Assembly (NCBI RefSeq): GCF_015767245.1
Contig: NZ_JADOTV010000003.1
Location: 124,001 to 188,000, forward strand
Direction: 5' to 3'
Length of the DNA: 64,000 nt
Source of the DNA: Aureivirga sp. CE67
GTDB taxonomy: Bacteria; Bacteroidota; Bacteroidia; Flavobacteriales; Flavobacteriaceae
This document shows, in pieces, positions 50,278 through 59,272 of this stretch. The number at the start of each line of letters is the position of its first letter. Positions within the stretch are counted from its first letter, which is position 1. The position numbers were made by a program, and so were the translations under genes. The notes below the pieces were generated by a model that worked only from the letters and a program-made list of their open reading frames with translations, was not told where the DNA came from and ran no database searches.

Positions 50278-51198
50278 ATGAAAAAAATCTATACCCTTGC
50301 TTTAATTTTATTTATTTCAATTGGAAATTTATTTGCTCAAAATAATCGAGATTTGTTAGACAGACTATCAGCAATCAAAATGGATCCGATTGTTTATTAT
50401 AATTTTGATGGATATAAAGTAACCAGTAAACATTATAGTGATTTAGAATTTTCCGAAGAAAATATTAAAAAAAATATATTGATTTTTAATCCACAATTAG
50501 AATTTAAAGAAACATATGATTTACAAACAAGTACTGAAATAGCAGAAACAAATTATATGGCTTATTTTCAGCTGGATGATGAAAATTTAGGTGCTATATA
50601 CTATGTATTATATTTTTTAAAAACAAAAGAAAATAAAGTTTTATCCTTTGAGTTTAAAAAACCTGGAACTAGACTCGCCTTAGATGAGATAGAATTGATG
50701 AATCGTGTTTTGAATGATGAAATCCCTGAAGAAGTTTATACTACAACAGACACCGAGTATATTAATTTTGTTGGCAGAAAAATACATTTAGGAAAAGATA
50801 GATGTAATTATATGGATTTAAACTCTATTCAATGTCCATATTATGGTCAAATAAATTGGTCAATTCATAAAACCTTAGAAAGTGCAAAAGAAACAGTCAA
50901 CATACAGTTTTTAAGCGCAAAATCAAATAAAGATTATTTTTATAGGATTGAGGAACAAGAAGTAGATTTAATTTTTGAAGGAGTTGAAACTAAAGCTAAA
51001 AAAGCTATCTTTTATACAGAATCAGGAATACAATCTGTAACCTCAGGAAAACAATTGATAGTTTATTATATCGCTACAGAAGTAAGAGGTAAATTCGTAA
51101 GTACTGTTTTTAGTTTTTGGGACAATGATTATATAGATCCCGAAACAAAATTACCTTTTCTAGCTAATCAGTTTATTGTATTAAAAAAGAGAGATTAA
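50278..51198 (+). CDS. Secreted protein of unknown function
   Basis: 306 residues from the ATG at 50278. An in-frame upstream start at 50224 would lie inside the argS terminator hairpin and places an unlikely extension before the signal peptide, so I reject it. The signal peptide is IYTLALILFISIGNLFAQ (cleavage after FAQ). The mature protein has two cysteines (RCNYMDLNSIQCPYYG) that could form a disulfide, and no family I recognise. Its stop is inside a terminator shared with the T9SS gene. Confidence 0.72.
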   Translation: MKKIYTLALILFISIGNLFAQNNRDLLDRLSAIKMDPIVYYNFDGYKVTSKHYSDLEFSEENIKKNILIFNPQLEFKETYDLQTSTEIAETNYMAYFQLDDENLGAIYYVLYFLKTKENKVLSFEFKKPGTRLALDEIELMNRVLNDEIPEEVYTTTDTEYINFVGRKIHLGKDRCNYMDLNSIQCPYYGQINWSIHKTLESAKETVNIQFLSAKSNKDYFYRIEEQEVDLIFEGVETKAKKAIFYTESGIQSVTSGKQLIVYYIATEVRGKFVSTVFSFWDNDYIDPETKLPFLANQFIVLKKRD

Positions 51199-51214
51199 TC
51201 TTAACCTCTCTTTT
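51185..51214. terminator. Bidirectional terminator overlapping a stop codon
   Basis: AAAAGAGAG (51185-51193) pairs with CTCTCTTTT (51206-51214). T-rich sequence follows on both strands. It includes the last codons of the gene ending at 51198. Confidence 0.75.
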
Positions 51215-51225
51215 AAAAACTAAAT

Positions 51226-53718
51226 TTATTTTTTAATAATTTTTTCAGTGTAAGCACCTTTTTCAGTATTTATTTTCACGAAATAAATACCATTTTCTAA
51301 ATTAGAAATATCAACATCTAAATTTTCTTGAAGTTTGATGTTTTTTAGATACTTAACAATCCTTCCATTTTGATCATAAATACTTATAGAAGAATTGAAT
51401 GATTCATCTTGATTTGAAATAGTAATCTTATCTTTAGCTGGATTTGGATAAATCGAAATATTTTGCGTTAATTGATTTTCATTACTTAATCTAGCCGATG
51501 AACTAGGAAGATTTGTTTTCCAGATTCCTCTTCCGTAAGTAGAAGTATATAAAGTATTATTTACATGATTAATTTCTAATTCTGTAATCATCACATTTGG
51601 TAAATTATTATTGAAAGGAACCCAATTGTTTAAATTATCATTAATCATATAAACTCCATATCCCATACCAACATATAAAGAATTTTGACTATCATTTTGC
51701 CAAACAATAGATGTTTTACTAAAGTTAGGTAAGTTTTTATCATATTGAGACCAAGAATTTCCTCCATCATTAGAAACATAAACTTGGTTACTACTATTAA
51801 TACAAACAGCTACTTTATTAGGGTTTGTAGGATGAATTGCAATATCTCTAACTTGACCATAAAGTCCACTTACCGTTTGCCAAGCTTGACCTCCATTAGT
51901 TGTTTTGTAAAGTCTCGATCCTTGTCCGATATAAATAATTTGATTATTTGTTTGAGAAATTTCTATATCGTTAATATAGCTTGATCTAGTTGTAGAAATA
52001 CTTGTCCAAGTTTGACCTCCATTGGTAGTTTTGTATAAGCTTTTTCCTCCACCATAAAAAGTATTTGAGTTTACTGGATCTGGCTCATATGCAGTTACCC
52101 AAGGACCTGTGAAACCTTGTGGTAATGAAGAATAGCTATTTCCACCATTGTAACTTCTGTAAAGTCTACCATTATAGATTGTACCATAAACAATATTTGA
52201 ATTATTTATGTTGAAGAAAGTTTCCATTCCATCTGCACCAAGCCAATCTTTCCATTGTCCTGTTTGCTCACTATAAATTGAAGTTCCATTATCCTGTGAA
52301 CCTCCAGATATTTTTGTTTGAGATGTTTGAGAAATTCCTAATTTGTAAAATTCACGAATACCAAGACCTGAAGTTAAATCATCATAGTAATTACTACTAA
52401 TATAACTTGTGTTATCTGCTACAAATAATCCACCATCACTACCTACAAATAATTCTCCATCTACAAATTCTAAAATATCAACATCTGCATGGCAATATCC
52501 TATATTTTTATAAGCTGCATTTGCTGGAACCCAATCCGATGTAATTTGAAATGAAACTCCTCCATTTGTTGATCTCCAAGTTAAAATACCAGCAATATGT
52601 ACTTCATTTGCATTTGTATTAGAAACGGCAATATCCATATCTCTAGGAGCTTGACCTCTATTATCATTAGCAGTAGTACTATAACCAAAATAGTTTTTAG
52701 TTCCATGATTTAAGGTTGTAAAAGTTGTTCCTCCATTATTTGAAACATATAAAGCACCGAATTTTCCACTAGCTTCTTCTAAAACATAAATTTTATTTGA
52801 ATTTGCTGCAGAAACACCAATCATTTTTACTCCTGAACTAAAATTATGAGTTGTAGTGCTAGAATTGTCTATTGTAGTTTTATGAAAATTTTTACCACTT
52901 AGATATACAATATTTGGATTACTTGTATTGAATTCAATATCATATCCATAATAATCTGATGTGATTTTTGTCCATGATTGACCTCCATTTAAAGTTCTAT
53001 AAAAACCACCATAATTCATTGCAACATAAATAATATTCGAATTTGTTGGATGAACAGCAATTTTATAAACCGAAGAACCCGATAAATCTGCAAAAGTTTG
53101 CCAAGTTGTACCTTGGTTTGTAGATTTATAAATTACACCGTTTGTAGAACCCCAATAAACTGTATTTGTATTAGACGGATCCATTGCTAAAGACCAAACT
53201 TTTAAATTTGAAAAATGATCTGTAAGAGGAGTCCAAGTATTTCCTTTATTTGTAGTTCTCCAAACTCCTGCATTAGGTGTACCGATTAAAATGTTATTAG
53301 AATTATTAGGATTAATTGCTAGAGAAGTAATTCTTCCAACACCTGGATTCCAACCTGAAGTTTGATTATAATAAGTTGGTCCAAGTTCTGTCCAGTATTC
53401 ACTACTAACTGTAGTAGCAAAAGTGCTTTTTTGATTTTGAATTTTATTTACTTTTTTTAATTCTTCAAAATAAAATTGATCTGATTTTAAATATCCATCT
53501 GGATCCATTTTTTTTAAAGCAATAAACTCCCATCTCTTAAATTGTTTGTATCCAGAACCTTTTCCTGTTCCATTTTCTCTAAAGTATTTTTCCGCAGAAT
53601 CTTGAATTTCTTGAACAGTAAAAGTTCCTTTTCGAATCATTTCTTTATATTCTTGAGAATATAGATTTGAAAATGAAATTAAGAGTAGAGTAATTAATAA
53701 ATGAAGTTTTTTTGTCAT
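51226..53718 (-). CDS. T9SS-secreted BNR/sortilin-type beta-propeller protein
   Basis: 830 residues. A signal peptide (LLITLLLISFSNLYSQ) and an N-terminal helical segment of about 70 residues are followed by many BNR-type turns such as NKGNTWTPL, NGGQSWTKI, NGGQTWTSI and DGGNSWSQY (at least nine), which build one or two beta-propellers. The last 75 residues (ISIYPNPAKDKITIS, then GIYFVKI and a final KIIKK) are a type A T9SS sorting domain, so the protein should cross the outer membrane and be anchored or released. The ligand or substrate is unknown; such repeats occur in sialidases and glycan-binding proteins but are not proof of either. Confidence 0.93.
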   Translation of the reverse strand: MTKKLHLLITLLLISFSNLYSQEYKEMIRKGTFTVQEIQDSAEKYFRENGTGKGSGYKQFKRWEFIALKKMDPDGYLKSDQFYFEELKKVNKIQNQKSTFATTVSSEYWTELGPTYYNQTSGWNPGVGRITSLAINPNNSNNILIGTPNAGVWRTTNKGNTWTPLTDHFSNLKVWSLAMDPSNTNTVYWGSTNGVIYKSTNQGTTWQTFADLSGSSVYKIAVHPTNSNIIYVAMNYGGFYRTLNGGQSWTKITSDYYGYDIEFNTSNPNIVYLSGKNFHKTTIDNSSTTTHNFSSGVKMIGVSAANSNKIYVLEEASGKFGALYVSNNGGTTFTTLNHGTKNYFGYSTTANDNRGQAPRDMDIAVSNTNANEVHIAGILTWRSTNGGVSFQITSDWVPANAAYKNIGYCHADVDILEFVDGELFVGSDGGLFVADNTSYISSNYYDDLTSGLGIREFYKLGISQTSQTKISGGSQDNGTSIYSEQTGQWKDWLGADGMETFFNINNSNIVYGTIYNGRLYRSYNGGNSYSSLPQGFTGPWVTAYEPDPVNSNTFYGGGKSLYKTTNGGQTWTSISTTRSSYINDIEISQTNNQIIYIGQGSRLYKTTNGGQAWQTVSGLYGQVRDIAIHPTNPNKVAVCINSSNQVYVSNDGGNSWSQYDKNLPNFSKTSIVWQNDSQNSLYVGMGYGVYMINDNLNNWVPFNNNLPNVMITELEINHVNNTLYTSTYGRGIWKTNLPSSSARLSNENQLTQNISIYPNPAKDKITISNQDESFNSSISIYDQNGRIVKYLKNIKLQENLDVDISNLENGIYFVKINTEKGAYTEKIIKK

Positions 53719-54120
53719 GATTTAATTAATTTTTAGTTACGCCCTTTATTTACGGGCTTTTTTATTGAAAAATAGTTTTTGATTGTATATAAAATTAGTT
53801 AAATAATGTAAAAAACAATAATTAAAATATTAAATTACAATTACATGTGTAAGATTGAAAGTAAATTATAGCTATTAACTGTTATGTTTATATTGAGTAA
53901 ATTTTCATCTGTTTTTAGAAGTTTTTTCTTTAAAAATATGGTTGTATAGACATGTTTTTAAATCTACTTCACACAAAAATCGTTTATAAAAAACGTTTAT
54001 CAAAAAATACTTTTTGATATAAAAAAGATATTGAATTAAATTATGAGTGAGATTCAATTTTTAAAATCAGGTATTTAGATATTTTGTTTTTAAAAAAATG
54101 AAAATAGATAATACTTTCAA
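53719..54120. other. Intergenic region, 402 bases
   Basis: Upstream region of the T9SS gene and downstream region of the lipoprotein gene at 54121-54828, both on the minus strand. I see no gene. It holds a small GC hairpin (GCCC/GGGC, 53741-53757) with T residues on its plus-strand right side, and an AT hairpin ATCAAAAA/TTTTTGAT (53999-54018). Confidence 0.6.
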
Positions 54121-54828
54121 TCAAAATCTTAAAGGAATAGCAACTCTACAAATTACAGCTTTTCCATTTTTAATAGCAGGGTTCCAATTTGGAGAATTTA
54201 AAAAAGTAGATTCAATAATTTTTTTATTTCTTTTATCAATATCATTTCTAATTCGCACTTTTACTATTTTTCCATCTTTATTAAAATCAAGAAATACTAT
54301 AATCCTTTTGTTTTTTAAATTTATTTCAGAAAAATTATTTTTAAGATATTTCTTTAGTTTTTCATTCCCTCCAATAAAAGAAGGTTTTTTGTCTACTTTA
54401 GAAAAGAAATAATTATTTTCTATTTTATTTTGTATATCAATTTTATACGCTTTCTCAACATTTGGAATAATTTTATAAAAAATATTTTCGTCATGATTTT
54501 TATAAAATTCTTTTTCCATTGTTTTATAGTAAGCATCTAAAAACGGTGTTGGTTCACAATAATCAAAAACACTATTTACATTATATACATCTTTTAAATA
54601 TTTTTCATAAAAATTCAAAAAATCCATATCATTACTGACATCTCTAGGAATAAAAAGTTCATATCCTCCTTTTTTAATGTCTTCTAAAGCTTTTGTTTCG
54701 CCTTTTTGTTTTTGATTATCAATTGTTTCTTGTAGTGGTTTAGTTTCCAGTTGAATTTTATTTTCTGTTTTAGATTTACTACAAGAGATTAACGAAATAA
54801 TAAATAGGAAGAATAGTTTTTTAAGCAT
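54121..54828 (-). CDS. Lipoprotein with a TonB C-terminal-like domain
   Basis: 235 residues. The lipoprotein signal is LFFLFIISLISC (Cys about 16). A Lys/Glu-rich linker and a middle region follow; from about 145 to the end the sequence (IIVFLDFNKDGKIVKVRIR, then NSPNWNPAIKNGKAV and CRVAIPLRF) matches the TonB C-terminal domain seen in energy-transducer-like proteins of Bacteroidota. True TonB has an inner-membrane helix; here a lipid anchor replaces it, so it may sense or bind outer-membrane receptors or peptidoglycan rather than transduce energy. The antisense reading of 54098-54412 is a shadow. Confidence 0.8.
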   Translation of the reverse strand: MLKKLFFLFIISLISCSKSKTENKIQLETKPLQETIDNQKQKGETKALEDIKKGGYELFIPRDVSNDMDFLNFYEKYLKDVYNVNSVFDYCEPTPFLDAYYKTMEKEFYKNHDENIFYKIIPNVEKAYKIDIQNKIENNYFFSKVDKKPSFIGGNEKLKKYLKNNFSEINLKNKRIIVFLDFNKDGKIVKVRIRNDIDKRNKKIIESTFLNSPNWNPAIKNGKAVICRVAIPLRF

Positions 54829-54944
54829 TATTGAGTTTTTTAAAATTTGAAAACAAAAATTATACCTTTAAGTAATTTATTTTAATTAATACTTAGTATT
54901 TTTAATCATCTATTTAAAATTATGAATATTAAAAATTAAAGAAA

Positions 54945-55784
54945 ATGAAGAGAATTTTATTTAACACTGTATTTCTATTGTTTACAGTTTTAAGTTTCAG
55001 TCAAAGTTTAACTGCTGAGGAATATGTTGAATTAGCAGGAAAAGAATTGAAAAAAAATGATCCTTTTGCAGCAGTAGCAAAGCTTAATGAAGGAATAAAT
55101 GTACACTCTAAAAATCCAATACTATATGAAAGTCGAGGTGTAATTTATGACGCTTTGACCTTGTTTGATAAAGCATTAGAAGATTTTGACACAGCTCTAA
55201 ATTTAACAGAAAACATCAAATACAAATCTATTTTATATTCTAATCGAGGTGCAACGAAATATAAAATACGAGATTTTCAAGGTTCTTATAAAGATGTAAA
55301 AAAAGCTATTGAATTAGATAAAAACAATCTTGATGCCTTAAATAATCTTGCTAGTGTTTGTGATGAAGTAGGAAAACCTGAAGAAACGATCGTTTACTTA
55401 AAAAAGATACTAGAAATTCAACCAAAATATACTGCAGCTTATGTAAATCTTGGATTTAAATACCAAACAATGGGAAAACATAAAGAAGCGATAAATTATT
55501 TTAATCAAGCAATTTCTTTAGACCCAAATGAACCTTTTGCTTATAGTAATAGAAGTTTTAGCAAATTACAAACTAAAGATTTGGACGGAGCAATGCAAGA
55601 TATTTTAAAATCCTTAACTATTTATGATGCTAATTCTTATGCATATAAAATTCGTGCTCTAATTCTTATTGAACAAAAAAAATATGAAACTGCGTGTGAT
55701 GATTTAAACACTGCATCTAAGCTTGGATATACAAATCAATATGGTTCTGAGGTTGATGAATTGAAAGAAAAATATTGTAAATAG
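54945..55784 (+). CDS. Exported tetratricopeptide-repeat protein
   Basis: 279 residues with a signal peptide (ILFNTVFLLFTVLSFSQ). The rest is about six TPR units, for example AYVNLGFKYQTMGKHKEAIN and AYSNRSFSKLQTKDLDGAMQ, which form a helical protein-binding scaffold. It ends with KEKYCK and has a few other cysteines. No partner is shown by the context. A strong terminator follows. Confidence 0.88.
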   Translation: MKRILFNTVFLLFTVLSFSQSLTAEEYVELAGKELKKNDPFAAVAKLNEGINVHSKNPILYESRGVIYDALTLFDKALEDFDTALNLTENIKYKSILYSNRGATKYKIRDFQGSYKDVKKAIELDKNNLDALNNLASVCDEVGKPEETIVYLKKILEIQPKYTAAYVNLGFKYQTMGKHKEAINYFNQAISLDPNEPFAYSNRSFSKLQTKDLDGAMQDILKSLTIYDANSYAYKIRALILIEQKKYETACDDLNTASKLGYTNQYGSEVDELKEKYCK

Positions 55785-55822
55785 AAGTATTTAAAACTTT
55801 TAGCTACAAAAACTCATATTAG

Positions 55823-55850
55823 AAAGCCGTTAATTTTAACGGCTTTTTTT
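55823..55850 (+). terminator. Rho-independent terminator after the TPR gene
   Basis: AAAGCCGTTAA and TTAACGGCTTT form a long stem with a tight loop followed by a run of T. Confidence 0.93.
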
Positions 55851-55950
55851 ATATATATTAAAATTTCACCCTATTATTTTTAGTAATTCATAAAAATATA
55901 AAAGTTTCTATACACTGACTTTCGTCACTATTTTAGATTTTCTTTCTAGA

Positions 55951-55958
55951 TACTTTTG
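55951..55958 (+). promoter_or_regulatory. Candidate -7 promoter box of ompW
   Basis: TACTTTTG matches TAnnTTTG and lies 31 bases before the ompW start. TTTCG about 25 bases further up is a weak -33 candidate. Confidence 0.45.
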
Positions 55959-55989
55959 AAATATCAAAATAATAAAACAAATAGGTATT

Positions 55990-56667
55990 ATGAGAAAAGT
56001 ATTTGGAATTTTAATGCTATTGGCGTTATTCATCACGACTGGAATGAACGCTCAAGAAGATACTAAAAATGATTTTAAAAAATGGCAAGTAAGATTTAGA
56101 GCTGCTGCTGTTATTCCAGATGTAGACTCAAAAGTTGGTGTGATTGGTGGTGATGTAGACATTTCAACTCAAATTATTCCAGAGGTTGATTTTACTTATT
56201 ATTTCACAAAAAATATTGCTGCTGAATTAATTTTAGGAACAACTCAGCACAATGTTGAAGATTTATCAGCAGATTTATCAGCATTAGGAATTAATACTCC
56301 TACAGATGTTGATTTAGGAAGTGTTTGGTTATTACCTCCTACGCTTAACTTACAATATCACTTCTACCCTACTGAAAACTTTAAACCATATGTAGGTGCG
56401 GGTATTAATTATACTATTTTCTATGGAATTGACGAAGGAAATGCTGTTGCAGATGTTGAATATGACAATGCTGTAGGATATTCTTTCCAGTTAGGATTTG
56501 ATTATAAAATCACTGATTGTTGGTTCTTTAACGTTGATGCTAAGAAAATGTTCTTAAAAACAGATGTTACTGTTGATGCTTCTAATTTATTAGATGGATT
56601 AAGTATTCCTGCGGAAGTAGAGATTAATCCTTGGATTGTAGGGGCTGGATTTGGATTTAAATTTTAA
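55990..56667 (+). CDS. ompW: OmpW-family outer membrane beta-barrel protein
   Basis: 225 residues. A signal peptide (ILMLLALFITTGMNAQ) precedes an eight-stranded barrel. OmpW landmarks are the first strand WQVRFRAAAVIPD, a central LPPTLNLQYHFYPTENFKPYVGAG split over two adjoining motifs (about 117-140), and the terminal strand WIVGAGFGFKF ending in Phe, the usual BAM signal. OmpW proteins form narrow hydrophobic channels for small molecules and respond to stress or carbon source. It is monocistronic, with a terminator following. Confidence 0.93.
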   Translation: MRKVFGILMLLALFITTGMNAQEDTKNDFKKWQVRFRAAAVIPDVDSKVGVIGGDVDISTQIIPEVDFTYYFTKNIAAELILGTTQHNVEDLSADLSALGINTPTDVDLGSVWLLPPTLNLQYHFYPTENFKPYVGAGINYTIFYGIDEGNAVADVEYDNAVGYSFQLGFDYKITDCWFFNVDAKKMFLKTDVTVDASNLLDGLSIPAEVEINPWIVGAGFGFKF

Positions 56668-56718
56668 CAATACTAATAAATACATTTTTCCTTTATTCGA
56701 TTAATTCACTTTTTCGAT

Positions 56719-56753
56719 AACCTTGGTTTAAATTTTTAGGCCAAGGTTTTTTT
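56719..56753 (+). terminator. Rho-independent terminator after ompW
   Basis: AACCTTGG / CCAAGGTT form an eight-base-pair stem with a 14-base loop, followed by a run of T. Confidence 0.88.
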
Positions 56754-56862
56754 ATGTTATAAAATTCTGAATATCTATGACATATAAAATAATTTACTTT
56801 TTTGATATTTTTTCTGTAATGAAAATAAAAATTACCGACTAAAGTGTAAATTTTAATAAAAC

Positions 56863-57630
56863 ATGTATAGATTAATATTAGTATCCTTAGGGTTAATGGT
56901 TGCATCATGCAGTACTTCTGATGCTACTAAAAAGAAAGTGGTAGAAGAAAAAAAAGAGGAAATCAAAGTTGATATTTCAAAATATCCGAAAGAGCTTATC
57001 AAAGTATTTGATGCACATGGAGGAATTCAAAATTGGAAAAATCAAAAAATGCTTTCTTACAAAAGAGGTTCTGAAAAATTCATGACGGATTTACAAACTA
57101 GACATGATGTTTTAGAAAATGATAAATTCAAAATGGGATTTGATGGAAAAGAAGCTTGGATTAAACAAGATTCTGCAGTGTTCAAAGGTAGCCCAGATTT
57201 TTATCACAACCTTTACTTCTACTTTTTAGCAATGCCTTTTGTTTTAAGTGATGATGGGATTGTTTATGATACTAATGTAGAGCCAATTCAGGCAGACGGA
57301 AAAACTTATAAAGGTGTAAAGATTTCATATAATGATGGTGTTGGAGCTTCTTCAAAAGATAATTATATTTTATTTTATGATGAAGATACTTACCAAATGA
57401 AATATTTAGCTTACACAGCAACGTTTTTCTCAAAAGAAACTTCTGACAAATACAGCTTAATTAAATACGAAGATTGGAAAAATATTAGTGGATCTACTTT
57501 ACCAATGAAATTGACTTGGTTAGACTTTACAGATTATAAAGTTGGAGAGCCAAAAGGGCCTGCAACTATTTTTGATGAAATTTCATTGAGAAAAGAAAGT
57601 CCTAATAAGATGCTTTTTTTAAAGCCATAG
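56863..57630 (+). CDS. DUF6503-like lipoprotein
   Basis: 255 residues. The lipobox is VSLGLMVASC (Cys about 16), followed by a charged linker (KKKVVEEKKEEIK). The domain (about 40-255) starts KELIKVFDAHGGIQNWKNQK, typical of a conserved Bacteroidota lipoprotein family annotated as DUF6503. Features are FKMGFDGKEAWIKQ, LAMPFVLSDDGIVY and LPMKLTWLDFTDYKVGEP, compatible with a lipoprotein-carrier-like (LolA-type) half barrel. Function unknown. The family number is from memory. Confidence 0.8.
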   Translation: MYRLILVSLGLMVASCSTSDATKKKVVEEKKEEIKVDISKYPKELIKVFDAHGGIQNWKNQKMLSYKRGSEKFMTDLQTRHDVLENDKFKMGFDGKEAWIKQDSAVFKGSPDFYHNLYFYFLAMPFVLSDDGIVYDTNVEPIQADGKTYKGVKISYNDGVGASSKDNYILFYDEDTYQMKYLAYTATFFSKETSDKYSLIKYEDWKNISGSTLPMKLTWLDFTDYKVGEPKGPATIFDEISLRKESPNKMLFLKP

Positions 57631-57676
57631 TTTTTTATCTAAGGTTATCTTACCTTGAAGAAGGTTTGATTTGAAC

Positions 57677-57712
57677 AAAAGGTTATTTCTGTAAAAAGAA
57701 ATAACCTTTTTT
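57677..57712 (+). terminator. Rho-independent terminator
   Basis: AAAAGGTTATTTC / GAAATAACCTTTT form a perfect 13-base-pair stem with an eight-base loop and a T tract. Confidence 0.93.
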
Positions 57713-57786
57713 CATGTAAAATGAATTCGATTCTATTTTTTTGTAGTAAAATTTCAAACATCTCCTAATATTTAATTATAATCTGC

Positions 57787-57794
57787 TACATTTG
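57787..57794 (+). promoter_or_regulatory. Candidate -7 promoter box
   Basis: TACATTTG matches TAnnTTTG and lies 22 bases before the start at 57817. No -33 element was recognised. Confidence 0.35.
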
Positions 57795-57816
57795 GATTTA
57801 AATATATAAATGAACT

Positions 57817-58269
57817 ATGATTTATTTAACTCTTCTTTTGTTTTATTTCATTCTATTCGGAGCTGTAATTTTATTTATAAACCTAAGAAGCAAATATATT
57901 TTTAAGAAATATCTTGATTTAAAAAAGACAGGGACAACTAGTTTTTATAGCAATGTAAAATGCAAAAGTTTATTGAGAAGAAATCCTTTTTATTTTAAAT
58001 ATTGTGACATTCAAATACAAGAAAACCATATTATTTTATTTGGATTTAATTATTTTTTAAAAACAAAAATTCATCAAAAACCAATTATTATTTTTACTTC
58101 TGAATTTAATTCAACAAAAAGATTAAATAGCTATAAAATATTAAAGATAAAAGAACTAAGTAAAATTGATTTTGGCACCGAAATTACTATTGATACAAAT
58201 AAAAAACACCAAGTTAATAATGAACTATTTTTATTTGATTTTAAAGTTGAAAATTTGGATAAAATATAA
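57817..58269 (+). CDS. Small membrane-anchored protein of unknown function
   Basis: 150 residues. One N-terminal membrane helix (about 3-23), then a basic region (RSKYIFKKYLDLKK), so the remaining 120 residues are probably cytoplasmic by the positive-inside rule. That part has alternating polar/hydrophobic strands (IQENHIILFGFNYFLKTKI). No known family. Confidence 0.62.
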   Translation: MIYLTLLLFYFILFGAVILFINLRSKYIFKKYLDLKKTGTTSFYSNVKCKSLLRRNPFYFKYCDIQIQENHIILFGFNYFLKTKIHQKPIIIFTSEFNSTKRLNSYKILKIKELSKIDFGTEITIDTNKKHQVNNELFLFDFKVENLDKI

Positions 58270-58431
58270 CTATAACAAATTGTAAAATTTTTAAATAAAA
58301 AAGGATAAATTCAATTTAAAAAAAGATATAGAATCTATTAAATAGTACTTAAAAAATCAATTACTATTTTTTTAAATAAACAAATAAAATTATACATATT
58401 CGTTCATAAAAAATTGCACAAAAATATTATT

Positions 58432-58719
58432 ATGAATAAAAAAGGTGCTCTGACACTAGGAATTATTGAAATTTTAATCTCAGCTTATTGGATTTACAAC
58501 AATATCGAATTGTATTATGAATATCACTATACAGATATACTATTTATGTTTATGTATCCTGATTGGGTTTTATTTTCAAATATTATTATTGGGCTTTTAG
58601 GGATTATAAATGCCTTATTCTTAATTCGTTTAAAAACTTCTATAAAAAGAAATATACAGATTACAGGAGGTTTAATTTTGATACATTTTATTATTCAATT
58701 ATTGAACACTTTATTTTAG
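58432..58719 (+). CDS. Small membrane protein of unknown function
   Basis: 95 residues from the ATG at 58432; an upstream in-frame TTG at 58414 is less likely. Three hydrophobic segments (about 4-22, 43-62 and 71-92) make it a small integral membrane protein. I recognise no family. It stands alone between two genes of unknown function. Confidence 0.6.
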   Translation: MNKKGALTLGIIEILISAYWIYNNIELYYEYHYTDILFMFMYPDWVLFSNIIIGLLGIINALFLIRLKTSIKRNIQITGGLILIHFIIQLLNTLF

Positions 58720-58732
58720 TACAAGATATAAT

Positions 58733-58762
58733 AAAAAAACCGATAGATATCTAATCTATCGG
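58733..58762 (-). terminator. Rho-independent terminator of the minus-strand gene
   Basis: CCGATAGAT / ATCTATCGG form a nine-base-pair stem with a five-base loop. On the minus strand it is followed by seven U residues. Confidence 0.9.
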
Positions 58763-58786
58763 CTTATAGCGCTCTTTAAAACACTT

Positions 58787-59242
58787 TTAATTCAATAACA
58801 TTTTGTTTTTATCTTCAAGATTGAATTTATCAAATTTTATTTTGAACTCATACCCACCAGAATCAGCTTTTATAATCTGCACATTTGAATTTGCATTTTC
58901 TAAAACTTTTTCATTTTTAGGGTTATCTAGAATTTTAACGAAACTTAATTTATAGTTACAGTGATCAATCCACTCTATTTTATACTCCACTTTTACTCCT
59001 GAATCTAAATTATGTTCAATTTGTTTTGAACCCTCTCTAGTAATTTCAGTTACTCCAGACGTTTTATCATTAATTTTAAATTTACCTGACTTGAAAGCCT
59101 CGCAATCAGCAGGTGAAATATTTGGTTCTGGTTCTTGATGTGGAATAGTAAATTTACCTGATTGAAACTTTTGGCTACTTAAAACTTGACCAAAAGAAAA
59201 TATAGAAATAAGAAAAAAGAAGCTAAATAATAGTTTTTTCAT
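58787..59242 (-). CDS. Secreted protein of unknown function
   Basis: 151 residues with a signal peptide (LLFSFFFLISIFSFGQ). The mature part has SADCEAFKSGKFKI-like spacing (PADCEAFKSGKF) and VEYKIEWIDHCNYKLSFVKI, with two cysteines that may pair. The SGKFxI sequence occurs twice (SGKFTIP and SGKFKIN), a small internal repeat. This pattern is frequent in small flavobacterial secreted proteins. No function can be given. It lies 30 bases after a lipoprotein gene on the same strand. Confidence 0.68.
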   Translation of the reverse strand: MKKLLFSFFFLISIFSFGQVLSSQKFQSGKFTIPHQEPEPNISPADCEAFKSGKFKINDKTSGVTEITREGSKQIEHNLDSGVKVEYKIEWIDHCNYKLSFVKILDNPKNEKVLENANSNVQIIKADSGGYEFKIKFDKFNLEDKNKMLLN

Positions 59243-59272
59243 TTAGATAATTTTTAGGTTGATTTTAATGGT

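Noticed and set aside
54098-54412. Plus-strand ORF of 104 codons
   Set aside because: It lies fully antisense to, or just past, the lipoprotein gene at 54121-54828, which has a lipobox and a TonB-C-like domain. The plus-strand translation is hydrophobic noise without a family.
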